This document shows, in pieces, positions 1 to 10,799 of a stretch of DNA of 64,000 bases. The position numbers were made by a program, and so were the translations under genes. Every line of letters begins with the position of its first letter. Position 1 is the first letter of the stretch. A model generated the notes under the pieces. It worked only from the letters and a program-made list of their open reading frames with translations, was not told the DNA's origin and searched no databases. Source of the DNA: Pteria penguin (lineage: Eukaryota > Mollusca > Bivalvia > Pterioida > Pteriidae); contig CM068593.1 of assembly GCA_035048485.1 (NCBI GenBank), positions 2,357,535 through 2,421,534 on the forward strand, given 5' to 3'.

Positions 1-299
1 TTGTTTTTCAACTCGATCTGTCAACAGTTTGCGCCACTACAGGTAACATTAGGACACAGAGGGTACTCTCTTTTGACAAACGTCTACTTCAGACCGGCTG
101 CATACAAAGACAAAAACAAATGCAAAGGAATTTTCTGAAGGAATATCTAACTAAATGCTGTTTTTGGTTTCAATCAGAAATAAAGATTTTGCATTTTGGG
201 GGGGGGGGGGGGTGGTTGTTTTTCTCTTCGTTTGTTTTATTTACTTTTTGTGGGGTTTTTTCTGTTTTCTAAAATCTGACTTCTGTGTTCTTGCCTCCT

Positions 300-545
300 T
301 CGTGTGTTCGTGCGTATATATTTATGTCTTTACCTCCTCGACTTAAAATGTTGTTGCAGGACTTTTACGACGGGTGTTGCATGTAACCAGGGGCGCTTAC
401 TCCTCCCGGGCACCTGGTCTCACCTCGATTTTATTGGGGTTCGCCTTTGTCTAAATATGACACTATACACGATATTGTCCTTTTATTCCATGGACTATGA
501 GATATGGTTTACCCTTCGGTACTTCTTCGTTTTTACTTTGGTAAG
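300..545 (+). repeat. Dispersed repeat family A, copy 1
   Basis: This segment is clearly similar over about 240 bp to 55965-56200, and its second half also to 52325-52430. Its core (about 365-425) holds the phrases GCTTACTCCTCCCGGGCACC and ACCTGGTCTCACCTCGATTT, the same phrase that forms the giant satellite at 23.96-30.42 kb. No coding potential is evident. The outer boundaries are uncertain. Confidence 0.75.
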
Positions 546-935
546 CCAGGTATAAGACCAGGTGTCAGAGAGGAGTGAACGTCTCGTTTTTGGAGAGTTC
601 TGGTAAACCAGGTATAAGACCAGGTGCCAGGGAGGAGTGAATGTCTCGTGTTTGGCGAGTTCTTGTAAACCAGGTATTAGAGCAGGTGCCAGGGAGGAGG
701 AAGGGTCTCCTGCTTGGATAGCTCTGGTAAGCCCAGGATAAGACCAGGTGTCAGGGAGGAGTGAACGTCTCCTATTAGGATAGCTCTGGTAAGCCCAGGA
801 TAAGACCAGGTGTCAGGGAGGAGTGAACGTCTCCTATTAGGATAGCTCTGGAAAGTCTGGCATAAGACCAGGTGTCAGGAAGGAGTGAACGTCTTCTATT
901 TGGATAGCTGTGATAAGCCAAGGATAAAACTCCAC
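546..935 (-). repeat. 62-bp minisatellite built from family A core (reverse orientation)
   Basis: About six units spaced 62 bp apart (equivalent points at 604, 666, 728 and 790). Each contains AGACCAGGTGTCAGGGAGGA followed by a form of GTGAACGTCTCC. This is the reverse complement of the family A core just upstream (GACGCTTACTCCTCCCGG...CACCTGGTC). Confidence 0.9.
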
Positions 936-1652
936 TCCAGCCTGTTTACTTATATATAGTTTGTGTTTTGCTGTGTATTCACTAACTATTATATATCATT
1001 TTCACTCTGTCCTAGAAGAAAAGAGTATGGTTGGTAATTTTGTGTCAATTTTCAAAATACACATTGGTATAAAAAATTGGTTAGTGTGCTATTGGATTCC
1101 ACCATTTGAATTTTTTTACCGTATTTACAAAAATGTATGTTAATGTCTCTCCCGCTCCCCTGATAGAAATTAACGTTATTCATATTCATTGAAATCATTT
1201 CACTACTTCTGTTTAACATTCCTTCTTTTGTAGCTGTAGGGAGGTCAGGGTTTTCTCCTATGCATGATTTATGCGTTCCTGATCAAAATTTAAAATACCA
1301 CTCTAGGACACACAAAATAATTATAACACAGTCCCAGAGGACGCACTATAGTTTTGAAATGAAGCTGTACAATAACCGATACGTTGCCAGTTATGTTTTT
1401 TTTTTCCTTTTTAAATCGGCCGCTGATATTTTTATTTCCGAACATCAAATACTGAACTACCCCTAATAAACCCCGTTATAATGATGGTTGCTTCTGCGAT
1501 GCCTCATATGTGCACCATATTCTACACAATTTCAAACTCCCCACCAACTAAGACTAAGTACTTTACATCCAGCGGTTGCTACTTGTTTTTAATATATAAG
1601 AATACGCATTATTTGTCAGTTACCATAGTTTTATTTTTCTCATGTAATATGT
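936..1652. other. No supported feature
   Basis: AT-rich sequence. Short ORFs are present, but none has splice context, recognisable domains or paralogues in the window. Confidence 0.6.
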
Positions 1653-1707
1653 TTGTGTGTGTGTGTGGGTATATCTATATATATATTTATTTATTTATTT
1701 ATTTATT

Positions 1708-1772
<65 letters not shown>

Positions 1773-1773
1773 A
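1653..1773 (+). repeat. Compound microsatellite (GT)n-(TA)n-(TTTA)n-(GT)n
   Basis: A GT run near 1657, a TA/TTTA stretch at 1670-1712, then a long GT run at 1715-1773. It lies about 160 bp upstream of the B-box relic of the first TRIM-like locus. Confidence 0.95.
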
Positions 1774-1934
1774 GGTTACATGACGTCATTGACAAAATAG
1801 ACGAAAAGGAGGTTTAATATTACGGATAAGGAAAAAATGTTAATTTTATGGTTAAATATAATACAGCATTCAAATAAATCAACTCTGTATAGAGTGAACA
1901 GGTTATTGATTTTCTCAGTACTACGCAAAACTCG

Positions 1935-2085
1935 TCGAGTACTACCACTCATGTTTGAATCGAGGTCAACATTCCCCGGTCTACTCCGCTTGTTATGTAT
2001 GTCGAGAACTTTAAATGTTCCAGCACATAGCCGACAATTAAACTGTCTACAGTTCACAGTATATACCAACTTCTACTACCCGCCA
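1935..2085 (+). pseudogene. Decayed B-box coding sequence upstream of propeller gene 1
   Basis: The DNA aligns with the intact B-box exon at 11677-11442. For example, GTCTACTCCGCTTGTTATG here matches GTCTACTCTGCTTGTTACG there, and the match continues through GTCGAGAA. In the B-box frame it reads VYSACYVCREL and then a stop, and later zinc ligands are lost. The downstream propeller ORF is in a different frame. I infer that this locus once encoded a B-box plus propeller protein. Confidence 0.75.
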
Positions 2086-2103
2086 TTACATATTCTGTCA
2101 ATA

Positions 2104-3057
2104 ATGCATAATGACGACACGAACACCGATCCATCTCACACTACCCAGGAGGAGATGAAGAGCACAGAGTGTAAAGACCAAATTCAACCTGCAGCTTTAC
2201 TAAGAAGTGGCAAGAAATCGTTACGACAAGTTGATCCTGGTAACCTGAAAGCCGAACACTGCAGAGACATCAATGTCAAAAGGTCTGAAGATAAAAGACA
2301 TGTTGATATCACGGGCATATTCACTGTAACTGGTAAACTCGTTGTAGCAGATGATGGTAGCGAAATGTTAAAGTTGTTTAATGATAGTGGTAAATTCCTG
2401 TCATCTACTGCTCTCAACAGTGATTCTACATGGGGGGCCACACGTGTCAGTGAAGACACATTCGTCACTTGTGGCGGTCACGATTTGTGGTTATGGAATA
2501 CATCTATACACGACCAAGCAGTAACATGGGGTGACGTCGCATATCATGTACAATACAAAGCGTCCGCTGTCTACTACAATGGTACGTACTTTTGTGTGTT
2601 ACATAACATCGGATATTTCATTACCATCTTGGACAACCAGGGAAGACTCGTCAGGGATTTCACCATAAGGGAAGTGAATGGGAAAGACATATATTTCGGA
2701 TACGGTATCTATATGGACGAACATACCCATGATATATACGTGCCGTGCGAAGGCGACAATAGTGGTGTATTATGCGTGTCCGTGGAGGGTGAACTATTAT
2801 GGTTTACACCACTGACAGCTGATCTGTGGGGTATAACGGAAATTTGCGGCGTCTTGTGTGTAGCTCATGGCCAATGTCGTTCTTTACATATGTTTTCAAA
2901 AACGGGGAAGTATGAAGGTAAACTGCTGGACGAGAGTGATTTTAACGGAGATCCAAAACTTATACATTATAACAGTCAACAAGAAAAGCTTTATGTCAGC
3001 TTCCATGATCCTATAGAACAACGGGACGTGATATCAATATACTGCGTCACGTGTTAA
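2104..3057 (+). CDS. TRIM-related C-terminal beta-propeller protein (paralogue 1)
   Basis: A single-exon ORF of 317 residues if it starts at 2104. The frame stays open back to 1837, but that part overlaps the B-box relic in another frame, so I prefer 2104, or the Met about 17 residues later that lines up with the start of paralogue 2. After a polar N-terminus (ending near GNLKAEHCRDI) the protein shows repeated beta-rich segments such as GIFTVTGKLVVADDGSEMLK, FCVLHNIGYFITILDNQGR and SGVLCVSVEGELLWFTPL, like the NHL/WD-type propellers at the C-terminus of molluscan TRIM and B-box proteins. It shares long identical stretches with the minus-strand gene at 8113-7226. There is no RING or usable B-box upstream. 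It is probably a cytosolic substrate-binding module, but this is inferred from family only. It could be a decaying TRIM fragment, although an open frame of this length argues for constraint or recent birth. The gene lies tail to tail with its paralogue. Confidence 0.75.
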   Translation: MHNDDTNTDPSHTTQEEMKSTECKDQIQPAALLRSGKKSLRQVDPGNLKAEHCRDINVKRSEDKRHVDITGIFTVTGKLVVADDGSEMLKLFNDSGKFLSSTALNSDSTWGATRVSEDTFVTCGGHDLWLWNTSIHDQAVTWGDVAYHVQYKASAVYYNGTYFCVLHNIGYFITILDNQGRLVRDFTIREVNGKDIYFGYGIYMDEHTHDIYVPCEGDNSGVLCVSVEGELLWFTPLTADLWGITEICGVLCVAHGQCRSLHMFSKTGKYEGKLLDESDFNGDPKLIHYNSQQEKLYVSFHDPIEQRDVISIYCVTC

Positions 3058-3126
3058 ACCGATGCAGATATTGTGAACTAGTGCTGTACAATGAGAATTT
3101 TGTGTGAATAGAAAAAAATAAGAATC

Positions 3127-3132
3127 AATAAA
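3127..3132 (+). promoter_or_regulatory. Polyadenylation signal for propeller gene 1
   Basis: AATAAA 70 bp after the stop codon at 3057, in an A-rich context. Confidence 0.55.
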
Positions 3133-3301
3133 ATGATATAATTATCATTCGTGATCAGATAAAACTGCCAAAAAGGGTTTCCAATTATAGACATTCAACA
3201 TTTGTTTACTCGATAGTCATTAGTCTTGGTTCAAGGACGATTCAATTATTTCTTTTGAATTCCATCAAGTTAGTATTTTTGGTCCAAGGGTTGATCAAAG
3301 A

Positions 3302-3420
3302 TGTTTGGTAGGGTTTATTCAGCATATGTGTTTCATTGACAGGTATTAAGTACCAGTAGTTGTTTGGTAGGGTTTATTCAGCATATTTGTTTCATTGACA
3401 GGTATTAAGTACCAGTAGTT
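3302..3420 (+). repeat. 59-bp tandem duplication
   Basis: Two nearly identical 59-bp copies starting at 3302 and 3361 with TGTTTGGTAGGGTTTATTCA. Only one or two bases differ, so the duplication is recent. Confidence 0.95.
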
Positions 3421-4287
3421 GTTCAGTTGTTTTCTATTTTGTATTTATTAACATGATCTACTGAATAATCTGAATATCTCTCCTTCATGATTATTCAATA
3501 TTTTCTCTACCATAAAAGGAGCATATTCTTTAGTTGTAGCGCCAATTGTGTATTGTTAATATCTTCATTGTAGATTTTATCAATAATCATATACCCTAAA
3601 TTGGATATATATGGATAAAGGTCTTTGGAATCAGTAGATATAAACAAATAGGTTGAACTGTAATGAGGGACGGAAGAGAAAAACAGATCATGAGTAGGGA
3701 GGTAGATGAGCATGGGTGAAAGAATAAGGGAGGATGTGGTATAAATGGGAGAACAGATAGGAAAGTAGAGATCGACAGGGAGGAACATCAGATGGGTGAG
3801 GAAGGTTAAGAATCATACCGCCAGTACATATGTTCGTTTGCAAGTATATGTGATAAATTGAAGTGTTGAATGGGTTCTTTTCCATGTAAAGATAGATGCA
3901 TTGCAATTTTACTAGTAATTCTGACATATTTGATGAGTGTTCGGTTGAGTGAAATAGTCCCATTTAGACCCCATGCTTATACAAAGACTAAACTGCGAGA
4001 ATGATATTACTCTTTGAAATTGTAGTTATGTTATGTGCCCAAACATTGTTGTATCTACTGGAAATACCATACTGAACCATTCATTTTTTTTTTTATTTCA
4101 TATGCAAACAAATGTATATTTAAATGTGTTATTTAGAAAAGAGTTATACAAATTAGCTATAGATTAGAAAATACAACCCCCCCCCCCCCCAAAAAAAAAA
4201 ACCCCAACCAAACAAACAAAAGATATACAAAAACATTGTTTGATTGAATATTATTTTACGTTACTCCACTGTTATTTCTTGTATATT
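3421..4287. other. No supported feature
   Basis: AT-rich sequence. It includes a purine-rich stretch (3660-3790) and a C-tract followed by an A-tract at 4177-4200. The small minus-strand ORFs show no recognisable domain. Confidence 0.5.
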
Positions 4288-4450
4288 GTGACGACATCTG
4301 CCTGATGCATTGCTTAGAAATTTCTGTCTTTGCAACAGACCTACCCGAAGCAGTGGAGGATTCTTTCGTGCCACGACTTTTGTGATACGGGACCTCGGTA
4401 TTAACTGTGTCATCCAAAAGACAAAACACCCTGATCAGTGGCCAACAAGG
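4288..4450 (-). mobile_element. tRNA-derived SINE fragment, family 1
   Basis: It carries the diagnostic body of the SINE family seen intact at 17146-17432 and 21549-21828, in reverse: GTGACGACATCTGCCTGATG, then GACCTACCCGAAGCAGTG, then GATACGGGACCTCGG. The tRNA-like head is missing and the end nearest 4450 has decayed. Confidence 0.8.
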
Positions 4451-5038
4451 AACAGACTGGCCGAAGTTAGATCTTCTTTCTTCATATCATGATTACTATC
4501 AATATAGTTGTTACCTTTTTTATCTTATTAAATGCATCATAAACTATCTGATATATTCTGTTATTAAATGCATCATAAACTATCTGATATGCTTGGTTTT
4601 CTGTTAGAGCCATGATCTGGATACTCGATAAAATAATACAAAGCCGAGCAAGCCTTACACTTATCGATACGGTTGATTCTATATCCTCAAACGAAAATAC
4701 AATGCTTGTCTCTGATTATTGACTACTACAACATACTTTGTGGGTAGAAGTGCCTACAATACATACAAAGTCGGAATATGTAACGGGTATTGATTTCGGC
4801 TTTAAACTACGGTGTTCCGATACATTTAAACTGAACTTCATGTTTGCTCATGCGTGTAGCTCTTTCAGCTACAAAATGTTTGAAAGCACTTATTGTTGAT
4901 TAAAATGTTAAAGAGAATTATATGTATTTCTTACCGATTGACCAAATTTGTATTTGCTCTTAAATTTCTGACCATAAATTACTTTGCGGCCCCTTAATTA
5001 TGTTTAACTTTTATAGTTTTTAGGTGGTGGAAATATGT

Positions 5039-5040
<2 letters not shown>
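4451..5040. other. AT-rich, with a 37-bp direct repeat
   Basis: TTATTAAATGCATCATAAAC and its continuation occur twice (about 4526 and 4560). Nothing else is supported. Confidence 0.5.

Positions 5041-5105
<65 letters not shown>
5041..5105 (+). repeat. (CT)n microsatellite
   Basis: An uninterrupted CT run of about 32 units. Confidence 0.98.
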
Positions 5106-5109
<4 letters not shown>

Positions 5110-5211
5110 ACTCATGCATCTTGTATTATGCTAGATAAAGAACATTGACCTGCCTTATTGTAATACTTAGTTGGTTGAATAAACATTTATTATCTTTCAT
5201 CAATTTATTCT

Positions 5212-5776
5212 GACAAGGAGGCAGGGGTAACCAGCCCCTCAGACAATGAAGCAAGAGGTAACCAACCCCTCATACACGGAAACAGGAGGAAACCAACCCA
5301 CACCCAAGACAAGGAAGCAGGAGGTAACCAATCCCTCAGACAAGGAAGTAAGAGGTAATCAACCCCTCAGATGAGGAAGCAGGAGGTAACCAACCCCTCA
5401 GATAAGGAAGCAGGAGGTCATCAACCCCTCAGATGATGAAGCAGGAGGTAACCAACCCCTCAGATAAGGAAGCAGGAGGTAATCAACCCCTCAGATAAGG
5501 AAGCAGGGGGTAATCAACCCCTCAGATGATGAAGCAGGAGGTAACCAACCCCTCAGATAAGGAAGCAGGAGGTAACCAACCCCTCAGATAAGGAAGCAGG
5601 GGGTAACCAACCTTTCAGATAGGGGAGCAGAAGGTAACCAAACTCTCACACAAGGCAGCAGGAGATAATTAACCCCTCAGATAAGGAAGCAGTAAGTAAC
5701 CAATCCAATCCCTCAGATGAGGACGCAGGGGGTAATAAACCAACCCCTCAGACAAGGAAGCAGGAGGAAACCAACT
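5212..5776 (+). repeat. 31-bp minisatellite
   Basis: About 18 copies of a unit near 31 bp, with the core GGAAGCAGGAGGTAACCAAC followed by CCCTCAGATAA. The phrase GCAGGAGGTAACCAAC also occurs as a single copy at about 31999 and 36760, inside a dispersed element. Confidence 0.95.
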
Positions 5777-6054
5777 TCTAGTACGTAGAGAAGTAATTTG
5801 GCAACTCGCATGGATCTAATACCAACTTCGTGCTCTTCTTCGTGTGACAATATATTAAAATAACACAAATGAGCACTGTAAAATGGTTTTCCACGACTAT
5901 TATTTGTTTCGGGTTGATCCCTGACCGTGTGTCTTCCTGTAAATTGGCCGTGTTAGGTCACCTTTGCATTAATGCATGCTTTTTAGGGTTGATATAACCA
6001 TACGAGATTAAGTCATGTTTCCACTGGTAAAAAACACAGAGGTAGACGTTATAT

Positions 6055-6140
6055 ACCGGCATCACGGCAGGTGTAACCGGTCAGCAGGGGATGCTTACTC
6101 CTCCGTGGCACCTGATCCCACCTCGGTTTTAAATGGGGTC
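6055..6140 (+). repeat. Dispersed repeat family A, copy 2
   Basis: Contains GGGGATGCTTACTCCTCCGT, then GGCACCTGATCCCACCTCGG, then TTTTAAATGGGGT. This is the same order of blocks as the copies at 365-445 and 56060-56115. An ATT-rich microsatellite follows at 6147-6195. Confidence 0.75.
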
Positions 6141-6512
6141 CGTGATTATTATTATTATCACTGTTATTATTATTATTATTGTTATTATTATTTTGGTTTC
6201 ATTTGTTTTGTTTTGGTTTTTTTCCTTTATATTTACCATCATAATATTTCGAATACTTCCACTCATGATTACTGATTTATTATGAAAGAAAATGTAATTT
6301 CTTACAAAGATTTCATAGAAAAGGAGATGTAAAATGTCATGAACATGTACTTGTGGTCACCAAATACTGAAATCAACTACATTTATCAAACCCAGGTCGT
6401 TTTCCTGAAGTTAAATAGCTCTAATTAAGTTTCTAATTAAGGTTTTAGTTATAGTTAATTAAGTGTTTCTAAACATGTTGATAAATCAAATAATGAATTA
6501 ACAAAACTTTAA

Positions 6513-6653
6513 AGGAAGGTGTGCACGTTTCAGCTTATATTGTTTGTAGAAATAATCACTGTCTAAATCTTGACAATGATCTTACTGGTGTGGAGTAATA
6601 GAAAAGGGTTAAATGACCACTTACGTGCACACCACTCACGTGCACACCTTCCT
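6513..6653. mobile_element. TTAA-flanked MITE with 16-bp perfect terminal inverted repeats
   Basis: The left end AGGAAGGTGTGCACGT (6513-6528) is the exact reverse complement of the right end at 6638-6653. Both ends are flanked directly by TTAA (6509-6512 and 6654-6657), consistent with a TTAA target-site duplication of the piggyBac type. The element is 141 bp and non-coding, with a second partial copy of the right end inside it at about 6620-6634. Confidence 0.85.
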
Positions 6654-6957
6654 TTAACAAAAGAAACCGTAATATCTGTCTCTACTTTATAAGAATGAAC
6701 AAAGCAGCACTATGAGTTAATAGAATACGTAATATGACCACAATAGGTTTATCTTCTGAGATCTTTTAATTTTCTACATCCGATTTTTAAGCCGAACCTA
6801 CATCCTCTTCACAAAAAGTGTCTAGACTGTTCCAGGTCTAAAACAAAATATGGTGTAAAAATTCACAATGTAGCAATTATCCAGAGATTTCATTTTTACT
6901 CTATAAATCATGAATAGATTTAACTCGATTTGTCTCTCAAAATATCACTTTATCATC

Positions 6958-6963
6958 TTTATT
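6958..6963 (-). promoter_or_regulatory. Possible polyadenylation signal for propeller gene 2
   Basis: AATAAA on the minus strand, 263 bp beyond the stop codon of the gene ending at 7226. The MITE-like element lies in between. Confidence 0.4.
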
Positions 6964-7029
6964 GATCCATATGTAGACATGTTTTATCTGAACCGACACA
7001 CTGTACAATTCTGTGAATAACATTTATCA

Positions 7030-7206
7030 TAGGCGCGTCTAGAAATTTTTGAAAGGGGGTTGTAGTCTTCCATGACAAATGTTTTGCACTATTTGGTCTG
7101 GAAAGAGGGTGTTTTGCATCCCTAAAATCGTCTAAAATGACCTTTTTGGGGTAAAATTTTCCGACCAACGGGGGGGGGGGTGCAACCCCTCTCTAAATCC
7201 GCCAAT
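7030..7206. mobile_element. Degenerate G/C-tract MITE-like element
   Basis: It begins GGCGCGTCTAGAAATTTTTG and ends CTCTAAATCCGCCAATG. The ends are decayed forms of the GGCGGATcCAG termini seen at 11801-11951 and 13223-13374. Internal G-tracts match the same family. It sits just downstream of propeller gene 2. Confidence 0.5.
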
Positions 7207-7225
7207 GTTTATGTTATACATTTTA

Positions 7226-8113
7226 TCATATGATGGAGTACACTGATATCACGTGATTATAGGAGCCGACATACAGTTTTTCATTTTGGTCATCATAATA
7301 TATATCCTTAGGTTTCCTGTCCAAGTCTTTCTCCTCCATCAGTTTGCCTTCCAACTTTCCCGCCTTTGATAATAAATGTAAACAAGAATCCTGAGGATTG
7401 CACACACACAGGACGCCTCGTATTTCCGTTATGCCTTGCATGTCAGTTGACAGGGGAGTGAACCATAATGGCTCACCTTCCACAGACACACATAATACTC
7501 CGCAATTGTCACCCCAGCACGGTAGGTATATCGTATGAGAATATTGATCCATATATATAGAAAATCCCAATAATATCTCCTTCCCGAATGCGTCGTTTAA
7601 ATGAATGCGCCTGACTTCTTCCCCATGTTTGTCAAGAATGGTGATGACTTTTTCGTAGTAGTGTAAAACACAGAAGTAGGTTCCATTGTAATGGATACCA
7701 TACGCGGTAATGTAATCAACAGGGTAAGTAATATCACTAAATGTTATTGTCTGGCCATGTATATTCCATATATACACTTTGTTACCATCGCCGCATGTAG
7801 CGAATGTGTCGTCACTGACACGTGTGATCCCGAATGTAAAATCCTTGAGAGCAGTAGATGACAGGAAAGCACCGCTATCATTGAACAACTTGAGCATCTT
7901 GTTATTATTATCTACTACGACGACTTGACCAGGTACAGTCAATAGACCACGGACAGTCACACTGTATTCATCTTCAGGCCTTTTGGCACTGATGTCTCTG
8001 CAATGTTCGGCTTTCAGGTTACCAGGATCAGCTTGTAGTGACGATTTCTTATCACTTCTTGGTAAAGCTGCACGTTTGCTTTGACTTTCACCCTCTTCGA
8101 GCTTAGCGGACAT
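7226..8113 (-). CDS. TRIM-related C-terminal beta-propeller protein (paralogue 2)
   Basis: A 295-residue ORF starting at the Met encoded at 8113. An upstream in-frame Met at 8152 would add 13 residues, but alignment with paralogue 1 favours 8113. It shares GNLKAEHCRDI, MLKLFNDSGAFLSSTAL, YNGTYFCVLH and GVLCVSVEGEPLWFTPL with the gene at 2104-3057, and the divergence is spread evenly, as expected for a retained duplicate. The fold is predicted to be a six-bladed NHL/WD-like propeller without RING, B-box or coiled coil. Decayed B-box DNA lies 90-230 bp upstream. A possible splice acceptor (CATACATACGACAG) precedes residue -7, so an upstream 5' exon is possible. Function is probably substrate recognition, as in TRIM proteins, but this is inferred by family only. 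Confidence 0.78.
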   Translation of the reverse strand: MSAKLEEGESQSKRAALPRSDKKSSLQADPGNLKAEHCRDISAKRPEDEYSVTVRGLLTVPGQVVVVDNNNKMLKLFNDSGAFLSSTALKDFTFGITRVSDDTFATCGDGNKVYIWNIHGQTITFSDITYPVDYITAYGIHYNGTYFCVLHYYEKVITILDKHGEEVRRIHLNDAFGKEILLGFSIYMDQYSHTIYLPCWGDNCGVLCVSVEGEPLWFTPLSTDMQGITEIRGVLCVCNPQDSCLHLLSKAGKLEGKLMEEKDLDRKPKDIYYDDQNEKLYVGSYNHVISVYSII

Positions 8114-8199
8114 CTTGAATGTTTTAACCAGATTACTGTCGTATGTATGCACAAAATGAGAAACAAGATCGTCGTCGTTATTGACAGAGGAAGTAATTG

Positions 8200-8344
8200 C
8201 ATTTTAAATATGCCGTGGTCTTTAACGGTTTAAATGTGGAATGCATGTGGGTACATGTACAATAAAGTTATCGATATTCGTAGCAGACAGAGCGGACAGT
8301 AGAATTTTAACCTCGTTTTAAGCCGGAGTTATGCTGTAGTAATG
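8200..8344 (-). pseudogene. Decayed B-box coding sequence upstream of propeller gene 2
   Basis: The minus strand aligns along its length with the intact B-box exon at 11677-11442. TGCTACGAATATCGATAACT here matches TGTTACGAGTGTCGAGAATT there, and GACCACGGCATATTTAAA matches GATCACAACATATTTAAA. The B-box frame reads CYEYR and then a stop, and Cys ligands are replaced. This supports an ancestral order of B-box then propeller at this locus. Confidence 0.78.
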
Positions 8345-9317
8345 AGACTATTTCACAAACGTTTAGATGATCCAGACTCGTGACTCGTTATGAGTTACAA
8401 TGTATTCTCCTCGGGTTTTATCTTCAATTTCTAAATGAAATCTATTTCAATCGTTTGTTTACCATTATGATTATCTTAAATGAGAAAATAATTAAATATA
8501 TTTACCATCTATGCTTGCTTCTTCATTGAATTCCAATGCGGATTTCAAAATATTTATACATGTAATAGTATTTGTAAAATTTTACTGAAAAGTTGCATTA
8601 TGGCCTAGGATAAAAACAGTCATAACCCACCATGCATTCGGAATCTCTCTCATAAAAGAATGCCATAATATGTAAAACTCAAAACGGATACGTACAGTGA
8701 AATATCCCTATTCCTCAAATGTAAATAGTATCTGAAACTGTAAGAAAGGTACAAAAAATGCCTTACACACTTTGGATTTCTGTCAAAAATACATAGCCAT
8801 GTGGCAAATAAAAAAAAAAAAAAACTTTTGTCTACGGTTGAATTTAAACTACGTGTATTATTTTAATTATTCGTATCCACAGTATTAATGATTTGATTGT
8901 AAAAGAAACATTTTATATTTAAAACCTCAAATTCCTTGTGTATCCCTGGAGTTAATGATATCATGCGCTATGAGAGAATTAGGTCTGTACTTGTTACCTT
9001 TCTTACGCCAAGAGTCATGACTAAGACAATGAGCAATTTATGTCCTTGTGACTGACAAATGTGAAAGTGTAAAAGTCAGTATTTCTATCCACAAACTAAT
9101 TGCATGCTTTATTTTTTTCTCATTATATACTCAAGGATACTGTGGGCATACAAACGTATATATTCAGTTAATTATGAATTGCGGCTGGTTGCTTTGTAAG
9201 GCACGTGACTTGTTACTGAGAGTTTCGAACTCGGTGTTTTTCTTACGAGACAGTAAAATCCCGAGGTAGGAGGTCAAGAAAGATTTGGAACATAAAAGAT
9301 CTTTCGTTGACTATGAG
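8345..9317. other. No supported feature
   Basis: AT-rich sequence upstream of propeller gene 2. It could hold its promoter, but no convincing core element was seen. Confidence 0.5.
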
Positions 9318-9634
9318 TCAGAATAAAAAAAAACCCCAAACAAACAAACAAAACAAAACCAAACCCCCACCCCCCACCCCCCCCCAAAAAAACCCCAAAA
9401 ACAAAATGAAAAAAACATACAAAACAAAAACCAAAAAAATAAAAATAAAAACAAACAAAACAAACAAAACAAACAAAAAAAAAAAAAAAACAAAAAATTA
9501 AACCAAAAAAAAAAAAACCCATGAAAACAACAAAACAAAAAACAAAACCAGAAAAAACCCCCCCTCCCCCATAAAAAAAAAAAACAAAAAAAAAAAAAAA
9601 AAAACAAAAACAAAAAAAAAAAAAAAACCACCAC
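9318..9634. repeat. A/C-rich low-complexity tract
   Basis: Purely A and C runs ((AAAC)n, A-tracts, C-tracts) for about 300 bp. The long ORFs on both strands (poly-Lys/Thr/Pro and poly-Phe/Gly) are artefacts of composition. Confidence 0.95.
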
Positions 9635-9767
9635 CCGAAAATGTCATATATAGGTGACATTATTAGAACGGAGTCCGTCACTGCACCGTGTTTATGGTTA
9701 ATATTAAATTGGTTTATTTTTTTATTTTACACAAGTGAGGTTTCGGTATATGAATGTTATCGTGGGA

Positions 9768-10085
9768 CATATGATTGATTGATTGATTGATTGATTGAGT
9801 ATTATGTATATGTTGACTTTATCTGTTTGGTTCGTTGCATGGAGATATTATTTAAACCTTTGCAACAAACCCGATGCAATAAGGGATCATATAGGTGCCA
9901 AGCATACCGTGACAAACCCGATGCGATAAGGGATCATATAGGTGCCAAGCATACCGTGACATGGGATCTAGTTTTGTACTGTCTCATCAGGAAGACAGTA
10001 CACCGGTGTATCCAGGACAGGAGTTGAATCCGAGACCTTTCGGTCATGAGCCGAGCATCTCATCCATTGAACCGCACCGGCTTTA
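9768..10085 (-). mobile_element. tRNA-derived SINE, family 1, with internal 49-bp duplication
   Basis: The 3' tail appears as (GATT)n at 9773-9798, and the tRNA-like head ends at GAACCGCACCGGCTTT near 10085. The body carries TACTGTCTCATCAGGAAGAC and GGAGTTGAATCCGAGACC (reverse B-box). A segment of about 49 bp beginning CAAACCCGATGC is directly duplicated (about 9867 and 9915). Confidence 0.85.
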
Positions 10086-10217
10086 GGACAAATGACGGCA
10101 CGTGACATACAAAAAAACCTTCTTTTTTTTAAATTTTCATGTTATCTAATTCATACAAAATACTCTAATCGCTATATTGACACAATGTGTTATGTGTCAC
10201 TCATTACAAAATTATGT

Positions 10218-10298
10218 TGACTTATTATTATGATGATGATGATGATTATTATTATTATTATTATTATTTTACTACGACTACTACTACTACTACTACAG
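10218..10298 (+). repeat. Compound trinucleotide microsatellite
   Basis: (GAT)n, (TTA)n and (CTA)n runs, immediately upstream of a SINE. Confidence 0.9.
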
Positions 10299-10700
10299 GA
10301 AAAACCCGAGGTCCCGTGTCACGGCAAGCGTGGCACGTAAAAGATCACAGACTTCTTCGGGTGGTCTGATGCGAAGGTATAAATCTCTATGCAGTGCATC
10401 TGGCAGATACCATCACCATATACGTGAAATAATCGTGGAAAGATGTAAAAAGCCGCTCTCGCCTCCTGATCGGGAGGCCGGGGTTCGAATCCCGCTCTGG
10501 TCATGCCGTTGTCATGTCTTTTGGATGAGACAGTAAAAACCGAGGCCCCGTGCTGTAGTATGCATGGCGCGTTATGACCCCTCACTGCTTCGGGTGGGTC
10601 CGTTGCATAGGTCTAAATTTGTATGCAATGCATCAGGCAGATGCCGTAATCATATACGTGAAATAGTCGTGGTGTGACGTTAAAAAATAACAAAAACAAA
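10294..10700 (+). mobile_element. Two head-to-tail SINEs, family 1
   Basis: A 5'-truncated copy (about 10294-10448, from AAAACCCGAGGTCCCGTGTC to ATATACGTGAAATAATCGTG) is followed by a fuller copy (about 10449-10690). The second copy has the B-box-like GGGGTTCGAATCCCGCTC, the body TTGGATGAGACAGTAAAAAC, and the tail GTGGTGTGACGTTAAAAAAT. Confidence 0.85.
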
Positions 10701-10799
10701 AACAAAAAAAAAAGTAAAACAATAATCAGTCAGTCTAAAAGTCTTAAGCATAATTCTGTCCTTAGATGAATTAACTGACTCTCAAGTTTAGATCAAAGT

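Noticed and set aside
1837..2103. N-terminal extension of propeller gene 1
   Set aside because: This stretch aligns as DNA to the B-box exon in another frame, so its translation in the propeller frame is probably not native protein.
9274..9681. Long minus-strand poly-Phe/Gly ORF and plus-strand Lys/Thr/Pro ORF
   Set aside because: Produced by an A/C-only low-complexity tract, with no start context or conservation.
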